DNA of 64,000 nt from Candidatus Binatia bacterium (GTDB lineage Bacteria > Desulfobacterota > Binatia > HRBIN30 > BPIQ01). The stretch is taken from the NCBI GenBank assembly GCA_026004195.1, contig BPIQ01000001.1:983122-1047121 (forward strand), written 5' to 3'. Of the stretch, positions 1 to 7,133 are shown in pieces. The notes beneath the pieces were generated by a model, which did no database searches, had not been told where the DNA came from, and saw nothing but the letters and a program-made list of their open reading frames with translations. A program made the position numbers and the translations under genes. How positions within the stretch are numbered: the first letter of the stretch is position 1; each line of letters opens with the position of its first letter.

Positions 1-146
1 CCTTCCTCGGCCCGCCGGACGAGCTCCACGAACACACGAAGGGCCTCGGCGGGACTCGTGCCGAACTGGGCGCGGGTCTCGGGATTCGTGAACACGCTCG
101 TGTCGAGGACGAGAACGAGCGGATCGGTTCTCCGAGCGGCACCCAT
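1..146 (-). CDS. Protein-only RNase P (HARP / RNA-ligase-partner PIN protein), N-terminal part, cut by window edge
   Basis: Reading the minus strand from an ATG at 146 gives about 48 residues containing VLVLDTSVFTNPETRAQFG. This VLDTSxFTNP opening is what I remember for the HARP family (Homologs of Aquifex RNase P, earlier called RNA ligase partner protein), a PIN-like metallonuclease that matures tRNA 5' ends without an RNA subunit. The Asp of LDTS would be the first metal-binding acid of the PIN fold, and the following SPAEALRVFVELVRRAEE matches the expected first helices. The rest of the gene, including the other catalytic acids, lies outside the window, so activity cannot be judged. The alternative is an ordinary VapC-type PIN toxin, but TNPETRAQFG is unlike the usual toxin N-terminus. 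Confidence 0.6.
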   Translation of the reverse strand, partial: MGAARRTDPLVLVLDTSVFTNPETRAQFGTSPAEALRVFVELVRRAEE

Positions 147-399
147 GCTCGTTCCGAGAATCCTGGAAGCGAGGGGCCCGTGCAAGCCCGCCGCGGCCTA
201 TCTCGAGACACTCGGTGCTTCGCCGATCGTGTATTCGCTCGCGGTCTACCTGAAATACGAGCTCCGGTCGCCGGCCTTGCGTCTTTTCCGATCCGAACGG
301 AGAGGTCTCCGCGGAAAACACGAGGCACACGGCACGCTCCGCGCAACCGGAGTGAGGAGTCGGTCCGTCACGCCAGTCCCAGGGTGACTCGGGCGTCTC

Positions 400-2457
400 T
401 CAAGAGCACTCCTTGCAGCGGTCGCGGAAGCGCTGGGAGTGATTCACGTCCGCGGGGCCCTCGTACGTAACGTCCCAGCAAAGGCCACTGGAGGCCACGA
501 GCTGTACGGTAAGGGAAGGATCCTCCAGGAAGTATTCGGACGCCGAAGCCGGTCCGGGCAGGGAGAGTTCCGGCCCGCGGGCCCGCAAGACGATCCTGCC
601 CGAAGGGGCATTGGCTGCGCGGACGAAAAGCTTGCGGACTCCCGCTTCGCCGACCCCCCGGCCCTTGTAGCGAAAGCCCCGCAGGGCCTCCGGCGGTCCC
701 ACGCGCTTCCAGCACGCTCGGACCCCGCACGTCCCGCCGCCCGGAACGACCAGGTCCATCGCGAGCGTTTCGGTTCCGGCCGCCCGGTCGTAGACACAGA
801 GCCGCAGGTCCTCTCCGGCATTCAGGTTGCCGAGCTCGGAAGCCGGAATGGTCGGCCCCCCGACCCAGTTCCAGACGAGCTTGTCGCGGCCGAGCGCGTC
901 GGGACCCGGGGCGTCTCGGTCCGTCAACGCCATCCGGGAACGGAACGCGCCTCCCAGGCAATCGGTACGCGGGAGGGAAGAACAGGGGTCCACCGTGAAG
1001 CCCGTCGCTCCGTCGAACCGGGCCACGGCAACCGTCGGTCCCCCGATCTCCTCGTCGATGCGACCTCCTGCGACGACTTCGCCCCCCGGGCCGGCAGCGA
1101 CGGCGAACGCCTCGTCGAAGCCCACGAGCCCCTGCGACGAAGCACCGAGCTCCCGGAGCCAGAGGACCGAGCCGTCCGACCCGGAAAGTTTCGCCACGGC
1201 AAACCCGGGCCCGAACCCCTTCTTGCGGCGAAAGAGTCTTCCGGCAGCGAGAACGTCTCCGTTGCCGTCGAGCGAGACGGCGTTCACCAGGTCGTCCTGG
1301 ACGGAACCACTCGGGATCACGCGCCGCCAGATCTCGGTACCCGTCGCCCCGTCGAATTTCACGACGGCGAAATCGTCTCGCGTCTCGCTCATGTAGAGGC
1401 TTCCTCCGGCGACTGCGTTCCCGTCCGCACCGACGACGACGTCGACGCCTTCGTTGGTCAACTGCAGGTCCCCTATCAGATCCTGCCTCCAGAGTTCCGC
1501 CCCCGTGGCGCCGTCCAGCTTGACGACCGTAAAAAACCTTTCCGCTCCGACCCCGGTCCGCCATCCGACCGCGAAAACGTCGCCGGCACTGTCGAGTGCC
1601 ACCTTCTTGGCTTCCCCGATCGGTGGAAGCTCGTATCGCCAGATCTCCGCGCCTGTCGCCCCGTCGAGTTTCAGCACGGCAAACACCTTCCCCAGGCCCG
1701 CATGGCGAAAATAACCGGCGGCGAAAACGTCCCCGGCCGCATCCAGGGCCACGTCCAGTGCCTGGTCGCGCCGATCCTCGTCGGGATCGGTTTCGGTCCC
1801 GGCCAGGATCTGCCGCCAAATCTCGCTTCCGGTGGAACCGTCGACCTTCACCACCGTGAAGTCCGTCCTGGTTGTCTCGTCGACGCGGCCTCCGGCCGCC
1901 ACGACGTTCCCCGCGCTGTCGAGCACCACCTCGTGCGCCCAGCTCGAGATTCCCGGGTCCATGGTGTAGCTCCAAAAAAGCGCCCCGGTCGCCCCGTCGA
2001 ACTTCGCGAGCACGAGGCTCCCGAGAGTCCCTCCCGCCACCACGGCTCCCGAAGCGTCGATCGCAAGCGCACGAGCGCTGTCGTCCGTGCTCCCGTCGAG
2101 CACCTGCCGCCACTCTTCGTCTCCCGTCGTTCCGTCGAATCGCAAGACCACGAAGTCCTCCCTGTTTTTGTCGCCGTTCGCCATCGCACCCGCGACGAGA
2201 ACGTCGCCCGAACCATCGACCGCGACGTCGTACGCCCGAGTCGAAGCCCCCGGAGCCGTTCCGGCGAGCTGCACGTACCAGGCACGAGCCGGGACCGCGG
2301 AGGCGAAGGCGAGAAGCGCGGCAGCAAGGATCCGGAGACCCGACCGAAGAGTGCACGGGCTCCTGCTCTGGCCGCCTCGTCGCTCGCCCGGCGGGGCGGT
2401 TCCGCGGCGGCGCCACCCTGGCATGGCTGGCGTCCGGGACCGCTTTTTCCATGACAC
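400..2457 (-). CDS. Secreted beta-propeller protein with FDGATGxEIWR repeats
   Basis: A 685-residue protein starting at GTG, with an AAGGAGG Shine-Dalgarno just upstream. The N-terminus is basic and then hydrophobic (ILAAALLAFASAVPARA), a signal peptide probably cut after ARA near residue 60. About eight repeats follow, each ending in a version of FDGATGxEIWR, with VLVAGG/VFAVGW strands between them. This is a PQQ-like or SBBP-type propeller. The last ~190 residues form a separate Cys-containing module (DKLVWNWVGG, LCVYD, CWKRVG, GFRYKG, LTVQLV, CWDVTY). I recall this kind of module at the C-terminus of many secreted proteins in deltaproteobacteria-like MAGs. Function unknown; probably exported or surface-attached. 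An internal ATG 11 codons downstream is an alternative start. Confidence 0.8.
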   Translation of the reverse strand: MSWKKRSRTPAMPGWRRRGTAPPGERRGGQSRSPCTLRSGLRILAAALLAFASAVPARAWYVQLAGTAPGASTRAYDVAVDGSGDVLVAGAMANGDKNREDFVVLRFDGTTGDEEWRQVLDGSTDDSARALAIDASGAVVAGGTLGSLVLAKFDGATGALFWSYTMDPGISSWAHEVVLDSAGNVVAAGGRVDETTRTDFTVVKVDGSTGSEIWRQILAGTETDPDEDRRDQALDVALDAAGDVFAAGYFRHAGLGKVFAVLKLDGATGAEIWRYELPPIGEAKKVALDSAGDVFAVGWRTGVGAERFFTVVKLDGATGAELWRQDLIGDLQLTNEGVDVVVGADGNAVAGGSLYMSETRDDFAVVKFDGATGTEIWRRVIPSGSVQDDLVNAVSLDGNGDVLAAGRLFRRKKGFGPGFAVAKLSGSDGSVLWLRELGASSQGLVGFDEAFAVAAGPGGEVVAGGRIDEEIGGPTVAVARFDGATGFTVDPCSSLPRTDCLGGAFRSRMALTDRDAPGPDALGRDKLVWNWVGGPTIPASELGNLNAGEDLRLCVYDRAAGTETLAMDLVVPGGGTCGVRACWKRVGPPEALRGFRYKGRGVGEAGVRKLFVRAANAPSGRIVLRARGPELSLPGPASASEYFLEDPSLTVQLVASSGLCWDVTYEGPADVNHSQRFRDRCKECS

Positions 2458-2581
2458 GGACCTCCTTCCCGCCCGCGCGATGCGCCGGCGCGCGTGGTCA
2501 CGCCGGCGATCCTATTCCGCCCGAGAAAGGGACGTCAAGAAAAGAACCGATGCGACGGCCCTTGCCGCATCCTCGAAAGGG

Positions 2582-2731
2582 CTACCGGAACGTGCGGACG
2601 TGCGGGTAGTCGTGAAGCCTCCGATCCTTCGTGACCAGAACGGCTCCGAGCCGAAGCGTCGTCGCCACGATGACGCGATCGGCGGGATCGCTATGCAGGG
2701 ACCCCGCGGAAATATTCGAGGACTCTCGCCT
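2582..2731 (-). pseudogene. Remnant of a VapC-type PIN toxin (C-terminal ~50 codons only)
   Basis: The minus strand reads SAGSLHSDPADRVIVATT, then LRLGAVLVTKDRRLHDYPHV and a TAG at 2582. The DPADRxIVATA..LGAxLVTxD pattern is the hallmark C-terminal third of PIN-domain toxins, carrying the third and fourth metal-site acids. No N-terminal half with the first Asp is present: upstream bases in the same frame run out of homology within about 50 codons, and no start codon with a ribosome site precedes it. No antitoxin gene is adjacent. It looks like a toxin gene cut down by deletion. Confidence 0.6.
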
Positions 2732-2924
2732 TGAGTCTCGACTTGGAAAGCGTCTTCATGACCATGATCCAGTACCACGGTCGTGTCACCCTGTCAGCCT
2801 CTTGCCTGGAAGACATGACTGCCCGCAGCCGGGAAAACGGTTTGCGCTTCTCCTCGGGCCACGACCCGTCCTGCCATCCGGTTCCCGGTTTTATCCGGTT
2901 CGCCGTCCGGTGTAGAGTTTGGCC

Positions 2925-3419
2925 GTGCGGCCTTTTCTCACGGTCGGCGAGCTGGCTCGGAAGGCGGGAGTGAAGCCCTCCACCGTGCGGTACTACGAAG
3001 CGCGGGGCATCGTACCCAAGGCGCAGCGCCTGCCGAACGGTTACCGTCTTTTCGCCGACGATGCGGTTGCGTGGCTTCGCTTCGTTCGCCGCGCCCAGTC
3101 CTTCGGGATGACTCTCGAAGAAATCCGGGGTCTCGTGGAATTCGGGAGAACTCGGGGGAAGCCCTGCGAGCGGCTGCGCGATGTGGCCCGGGACCGCCTC
3201 CGGGAAGTGGATCGAAAAATCGCGGAGCTTCTCGAGCTCCGCCGGAGTCTCGAGAGGCTCCTGCGTCGGAGGGGAGGCAGGGCGGCGCCCGACGAAGTCT
3301 GCCCGCTTCTCGCCGAGGAAAACATTTCCGCAGGAGCGTTGTTTCCACTCCCCTCTGCTCGCCCGGGGCGAGGACCACGCCTCCGAAGGACGGGGCACGG
3401 GCCGGGCCCGACCTCGTAG
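2925..3419 (+). CDS. MerR-family transcriptional regulator
   Basis: The protein begins MRPFLTVGELARKAGV and continues KPSTVRYYEARGIVPKAQR, the canonical MerR winged-helix DNA-binding domain (residues 4-70). A long dimerisation helix follows, then a short C-terminal region. Two cysteines in the effector part (in GKPCERL and in DEVCPLL) are placed as in metal- or redox-sensing members of the ZntR/CueR/MerR branch, but spacing alone does not name the metal. I chose the GTG at 2925; a TTG six bases earlier is possible, and neither has a clear Shine-Dalgarno. It stands alone with a P450 340 bp downstream. The C-terminal ~30 residues are Gly/Arg/Pro-rich and probably unstructured. Confidence 0.85.
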   Translation: MRPFLTVGELARKAGVKPSTVRYYEARGIVPKAQRLPNGYRLFADDAVAWLRFVRRAQSFGMTLEEIRGLVEFGRTRGKPCERLRDVARDRLREVDRKIAELLELRRSLERLLRRRGGRAAPDEVCPLLAEENISAGALFPLPSARPGRGPRLRRTGHGPGPTS

Positions 3420-3759
3420 CACTCCCTGCCCCGCCAGCCCCTAACCCGAGCGGCCCCTCCACCCCGGCTGGGGTAGCGGGAAGCACGTCGCGAGCGGAAA
3501 AGTGCGGCCACCATGCCCGGCTCCGCGCGGGCTCCCGGGCCGGGTGGCGTGCATCTTGTGCGGTCGAATCGGGGACCGGCTTCGCACTCTCCCTCGGTCG
3601 TGGGGTCGGAGACCGCTTCCCAGGGCCACCCCGCAGCCAGGGCCAGTAGGTGCAGCAGGTCCGGGCTTTTCCGGGCCGTGGGCCCTGGAATTGGGCCCTT
3701 GGCAAACAACCGTTTGTTTGCTACGGGCTAGGTGGCAGCGGCCGAGGAGGTACGGAGGC
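3420..3759 (+). other. Intergenic region with P450 control site
   Basis: No convincing gene lies between the MerR stop and the P450 start. The only structured parts are a GGGCCC-TGGAATT-GGGCCC inverted repeat near 3680-3698 and the palindromic operator described separately. Open frames here have codon usage unlike the neighbouring genes. Confidence 0.5.
3699..3727 (+). promoter_or_regulatory. Promoter with palindromic operator upstream of P450
   Basis: A perfect 8-bp inverted repeat, GCAAACAA-CCGT-TTGTTTGC, occupies 3702-3721. It fills the 17-bp spacer between a good -35 (TTGGCA, 3699-3704) and a weak -10 (TACGGG, 3722-3727). The P450 ATG is at 3760. A site of this size and AT-rich sequence in GC-rich DNA is typical of a TetR-family operator, so the P450 is probably repressor-controlled. 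The cognate regulator is not obvious nearby; the MerR upstream would usually use a longer-spaced dyad. Confidence 0.55.
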
Positions 3760-5004
3760 ATGGAAACCCACGTGACGCTCGAAGGCTTCGACATCATTCG
3801 CCCGGAGACGTTCGAAAAGCAGGGCTACCCGCACGAGGCGTGGACGCTACTGAGACGGGAAGACCCCGTCCACTGGTTCGACCGGACGGAAGGAGAGCCC
3901 TTCTGGGCCGTCACGAAGTACGAAGACATCGTCTACGTGGGCAGGAATCCCGAGCTTTTCGTCAGCGGCCCGCGGCTCGTCATCCCGGCCCGCCCTCTCC
4001 CGCCACAACCCTTCGAGCCTCCGAAGACGCTCATCCAGCTCGATCCCCCGAAACACGGCAAATACCGGAAGCTCATCATGAAGCGGTTCACGCCGGGGGC
4101 GCTCAAGAAAATCCACGGCGACATCGAACGAATCGCGAAAAAAATCGTCGACGATCTCCTCGAGGAGGGGGACGAAGGCGAGTGCGACTTCGTCGAAAAA
4201 ATCTCGGCCCCCCTGCCGATCGCCGTCATCGCCTGGCTTCTCGGCGTTCCCGAAGCGGACTGGCGGAAGCTTTTCGACTGGACGAACCGCCTCATCGGAG
4301 CCGAGGATCCCGAGTTCCAGACCTCGGCGAGCCCCGACGACACGGCGCAGCAAGCTCTCGGCGAGCTTTTCGAGTACTTCACGCACCTCGTCGAGGAAAA
4401 AAAGCGCCATCCCGCCGACGACCTGGTCACGCTTTTCGCGCACGCCGAGGTGGACGGCGAACCCCTCCCGTGGCTCGACGTCCTGGCCTGGTGTCTCATC
4501 ATCGTCGTGGCGGGAAACGAAACGACACGCAACGCGACGACCGGCGGGATGCTCGCGCTCATCGAACACCAGGACGAGCTACGGAAAATCCAGCGAGACC
4601 CCTCTCTCCTGAAGACGGCCGTCGAGGAAATCCTGCGCTGGACGAGCCCGATCATCCACTTCGCCCGAACCGCCACACGGGACACGGAGCTGCGGGGGCG
4701 GAAGATTCGCGCCGGGGACCGACTCGCGCTCTTCTACCCCTCGGCCAACCGGGACGAAGAGATGTTCGAGGACCCCTTCCTCTTCCGCGTCGACCGCTAC
4801 CCGAACCCCCACCTTGCGTTCGGCGTCGGGGAGCACTACTGCGCGGGGGCGCACGTCGCCCGTCTCGAGCTCGAGTTCGCCTACAAGTACTTTCTCCCCC
4901 GCATCGAAGAAATCGAACTCGCCGGCGAACCCGTTCGTCTGCGCTCGAACCTCGTGGGCGGCCTCAAGCACCTGCCCATCCGATACAAGCTGAAACCCGC
5001 GTGA
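3760..5004 (+). CDS. Cytochrome P450
   Basis: A 414-residue soluble bacterial P450, starting at an ATG with two GGAGG boxes upstream. Landmarks in order: I-helix oxygen-activation motif AGNETTR (251-257), K-helix ExxR (E290-R293), and the haem-thiolate loop FGVGEHYCAGAHVARLE with axial Cys361. The opening WFDRTEGEPFWAVTKYEDI resembles the CYP125/CYP142/CYP123-like clan, whose members often hydroxylate steroid or long-chain side chains, but the substrate cannot be assigned from sequence alone. It needs a separate ferredoxin and reductase; none is encoded here. It is preceded by a palindromic operator and followed by repeat DNA, so it is probably monocistronic. Confidence 0.95.
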   Translation: METHVTLEGFDIIRPETFEKQGYPHEAWTLLRREDPVHWFDRTEGEPFWAVTKYEDIVYVGRNPELFVSGPRLVIPARPLPPQPFEPPKTLIQLDPPKHGKYRKLIMKRFTPGALKKIHGDIERIAKKIVDDLLEEGDEGECDFVEKISAPLPIAVIAWLLGVPEADWRKLFDWTNRLIGAEDPEFQTSASPDDTAQQALGELFEYFTHLVEEKKRHPADDLVTLFAHAEVDGEPLPWLDVLAWCLIIVVAGNETTRNATTGGMLALIEHQDELRKIQRDPSLLKTAVEEILRWTSPIIHFARTATRDTELRGRKIRAGDRLALFYPSANRDEEMFEDPFLFRVDRYPNPHLAFGVGEHYCAGAHVARLELEFAYKYFLPRIEEIELAGEPVRLRSNLVGGLKHLPIRYKLKPA

Positions 5005-5035
5005 ACCGTGCGACCCGGAGGCACCTGCTCCGGCG

Positions 5036-5440
5036 CTCGATTCGGAAGGACGCCCTCCGTCGCGTCCGGGGCGGCCCACGTGGCCCTCGCACGTCGACCA
5101 TGACCGGCGGTACCATCCACCACGGAGGCCACGACAGAGCGTGGCCGTCCCATCGCGTCCGCGATGACGGCTTCGCGAGCACGCCCGGCCGGAGGGACGC
5201 CCTCCGTCGCTGCCGGGGAGCGGGGACGCGGTCGTCGCATGGCTGATCACGGCCGGTGTCAGGAACGAACAGGGGCCCGCCAGAGCGGGGTCCCTCCGAC
5301 GGTATGTCGGGAAACGTCGCACCGCACCCGGAGCGACGCGCTCCGTCGCGTCCGGAGGGCGTGGTGAGCCCGGCCGCGGGGACGGGATGGCGGATCGTGC
5401 CGTTCGCGAGCACGGCCACGACAGAGCGTGACCCTCCTGT
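5036..5440 (-). repeat. Palindromic BIME-like repeats, about 2.5 degenerate units
   Basis: The minus-strand form of the repeat family is seen here. H1 hairpin at 5048-5067 (loop CTCCGT), H3 hairpin GGCCACG-ACAGAG-CGTGGCC at 5127-5146 and the small palindrome ATCGCG-TC-CGCGAT at 5152-5165 make one full element. A decayed copy follows at 5190-5300, and another H1 (around 5331-5352) and H3 (5412-5431). No gene overlaps it; it lies between the P450 and the nucleotidyltransferase gene. Confidence 0.8.
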
Positions 5441-5535
5441 TCGCAGAAAACAGCGTGTCGAGACGCGTGCATTCCCGTCGTGGCCCTCGGATGGACCGGC
5501 TCCGTTGCGTCCTGGCGCGAGGGAGATGCGTAACG

Positions 5536-5571
5536 TTGACTCCGTGCCGTGGCGCTCACTACTCTGCGACC
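5536..5571 (+). promoter_or_regulatory. Promoter giving a near-leaderless transcript for the MNT/HEPN pair
   Basis: TTGACT (5536-5541), an 18-bp spacer and TACTCT (5560-5565) sit directly before the ATG at 5572. With normal -10-to-start spacing, transcription would begin at or within one or two bases of the ATG. There is no Shine-Dalgarno, which agrees with a leaderless message. Confidence 0.4.
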
Positions 5572-5898
5572 ATGCGCCCCACCAAGCGGAGAGTGCGTCG
5601 ACCCGGCTTCCTGCCGGAGCTTTGCCGGAGGCTCGTCGCCCTCGGGGCCGAACGCATCTATCTCTTCGGCTCCTGGGCACGGGGTGAGGCAGACGAAGAC
5701 AGCGACGTAGACCTCGTGGTGATCCAGGAGACCCGGCTACCCTTCTTCGAGCGCCTCCGCGAGGTTGCCCGCCGACTCGAGCCGGACTGGAACGCCGACA
5801 TTCTTGTTTACACGCCCGAAGAATTCCGCTCGATGCTCGAGCGGGGCAACGCCCTCGCAGAAACGGTCATGGAGGAGGGAGTTCTCCTCCATGGCTAA
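5572..5898 (+). CDS. MNT-type minimal nucleotidyltransferase (antitoxin-like)
   Basis: A 108-residue protein with the polymerase-beta-like nucleotidyltransferase signature GSWARGEADEDSDVDL: Gly-Ser at 33-34 and the metal-binding pair D45/D47. Proteins of this family pair with HEPN proteins as toxin-antitoxin modules; MntA neutralises HepT by adding AMP residues to it. The HEPN gene follows at once and its ATG overlaps this stop (ATGGCTAA), so the two are translationally coupled. I chose the ATG at 5572 because the nucleotidyltransferase fold begins about 20 residues later and a promoter sits just upstream. Confidence 0.88.
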   Translation: MRPTKRRVRRPGFLPELCRRLVALGAERIYLFGSWARGEADEDSDVDLVVIQETRLPFFERLREVARRLEPDWNADILVYTPEEFRSMLERGNALAETVMEEGVLLHG

Positions 5899-6346
5899 GC
5901 CGGGTCGCAGGGAAGAAGCCCGACGGTGGTTTCTCCAGGCGCAGCACGACCTGCGCGCGGCCGCGTGGAACCTCGAAGGGGAGTTCTGCGACACCGCCTG
6001 CTTCCTGGCGCAACAGGCTTCGGAAAAAGCGCTCAAGTCGCTCCATTACTTCGCGGGAACCTCCCGGAGAGCGCTGATGACTCACTCCGTGGTTTCTCTT
6101 CTTCGGAAGGCCCTTCGCCTCTTGCCGGAACTCGAAGCCCACCTGGAAGGTGCGAGAGAACTCGACCTCCACTACGTCCCGTCCCGTTACCCCAACGGTC
6201 TGCCCAGCGGGTATCCGCACCGGTTCTACGGAAGGCCTACCGCGGAGAAGGCACTCGGGGCCGCTCGGTCCATCGTTTCCACCGTGGAGGACTATTACGC
6301 CAAGCACGGGATACGATGGACCGAGGAGGACACGAATTCCGACTAG
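5891..6346 (+). CDS. HEPN-domain protein (putative RNase toxin partner)
   Basis: A 151-residue all-helical protein of the HEPN type (COG2250-like). It carries RX4H (R60-ALMT-H65), the pattern of the metal-independent RNase site of active HEPN toxins. Two further features fit the family: the early FLQAQHDLRAA helix and the FLAQQASEKALKSLHYF helix that packs the dimer. The start overlaps the stop of the nucleotidyltransferase gene by eight bases. Together they read as a HEPN/MNT toxin-antitoxin module, in the order nucleotidyltransferase first. The longer C-terminus (SRYPNG..YGRPTAEKAL) is common in the COG2250 branch. Confidence 0.88.
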   Translation: MAKPGRREEARRWFLQAQHDLRAAAWNLEGEFCDTACFLAQQASEKALKSLHYFAGTSRRALMTHSVVSLLRKALRLLPELEAHLEGARELDLHYVPSRYPNGLPSGYPHRFYGRPTAEKALGAARSIVSTVEDYYAKHGIRWTEEDTNSD

Positions 6347-6387
6347 GACGCGGGCGACAGGACAACGCCCCGCCGAGCTCGGTCGAA

Positions 6388-6421
6388 GGAGTTCGAGGGG
6401 TCGGCCGCCCCCTCGAACTCC
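6388..6421. terminator. Bidirectional intrinsic-type hairpin between convergent genes
   Basis: A perfect 13-bp stem (GGAGTTCGAGGGG at 6388-6400, complement at 6409-6421) closes an 8-base loop. It lies between the plus-strand HEPN gene and the minus-strand small secreted-protein gene. There is no long T-tract on either side, so Rho help may be needed. Confidence 0.6.
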
Positions 6422-6444
6422 TCATGGTAGCGGGAAAAGCAGCG

Positions 6445-6645
6445 TTACTTCTTGTGCTGCTCGGCGCACTTCCTCACTTGGCTCAGAGAAACCTTCAGCT
6501 CCTTGGCTACCTGCTGCTGGTTTTTCCCCGACTGGAGCGCCTGGTTGATCTGATCGCAGGTCACGCCTCCGGCCCAGGCAGCCGCGGGTGCCACGAAGAG
6601 AACCCCGACCAAGAAGGACAGCGCTTTGCGAGTTCTGCGTTTCAT
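6445..6645 (-). CDS. Small secreted helical protein
   Basis: A 66-residue protein with a clear signal peptide (KRRTRK, then ALSFLVGVLFVAPAAAWA). The mature part is only ~42 residues and contains QQQVAKELKVSLSQVRKCAEQ, which resembles a helix-turn-helix but is exported. Two cysteines (in VTCDQI and RKCAEQ) could form one disulfide. GAGGAGG lies eight bases before the ATG, so translation is well supported. Function unknown. The HTH look may be coincidental, since a secreted protein would not bind chromosomal DNA. Confidence 0.75.
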   Translation of the reverse strand: MKRRTRKALSFLVGVLFVAPAAAWAGGVTCDQINQALQSGKNQQQVAKELKVSLSQVRKCAEQHKK

Positions 6646-7133
6646 GGAAAGACCTCCTCGTTATCGTAGGTTGGCACGCTTTCGCCCACTGACTTCCTTA
6701 CCCTACGGGGGCGGGCCTCGACTCCGCCTCGGCAGGTAGGGATCCCGTGCATTGGCGGGCGCCCCCTGTTTTTCGGGGATGCGGAGACATAGACCACCCT
6801 GCGTTCCAACCTCTCCCGGCGCCCGCTGCTCCCGCGGCGGGAACGCAAACGATGTGGCCATGCGCATTTCGTTTGACGTCCGCCCGGTGGAGAAATTCAA
6901 AGAAGCGTCAGGTGGCCCCGAGAACTTCTCCGACCCGCCCCCCTCTGCGGCATTCCGTACCCGGTCCGCAGGGCACGAGCACGCGTTTTTCCGGGCGCTT
7001 CCCGGCGCATTTGCTTTTTCCCCTTCGCATGCTACAAGCGGGCTACCACGAAGGGGGCGTGCCTCTACACCCCTTTCGGAAGAAGGTATAAACGAAACCC
7101 CGGAAGGACCCGACCCCGAAGGTCGGGTACGAA
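6646..7133 (+). other. 488-bp intergenic region, divergent promoters
   Basis: This lies between the minus-strand small secreted gene and the plus-strand surface protein. It holds a likely promoter for the latter (7011-7038) and a compact hairpin ACCCGACC-CCGAA-GGTCGGGT at 7108-7128, ending five bases before the GTG start at 7134. No protein-coding signal was recognised in the remainder. Confidence 0.45.
7011..7038 (+). promoter_or_regulatory. Candidate promoter of the surface-protein gene
   Basis: TTGCTT (7011-7016), a 16-bp spacer and TACAAG (7033-7038) lie about 95 bp before the start codon. The spacer is AT-richer than its surroundings. Moderate match only. Confidence 0.35.

Noticed and set aside
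439-2454. Open frame of ~670 codons opposite the propeller gene
   Set aside because: Arg/Pro/Gly-rich with no domain pattern; the minus-strand frame has repeats and a signal peptide. It is open only because of high GC.
7108-7128. Hairpin before the surface-protein start as a riboswitch
   Set aside because: A single 8-bp stem with a 5-base loop and no aptamer-like conserved core or alternative fold; at most it tunes translation.
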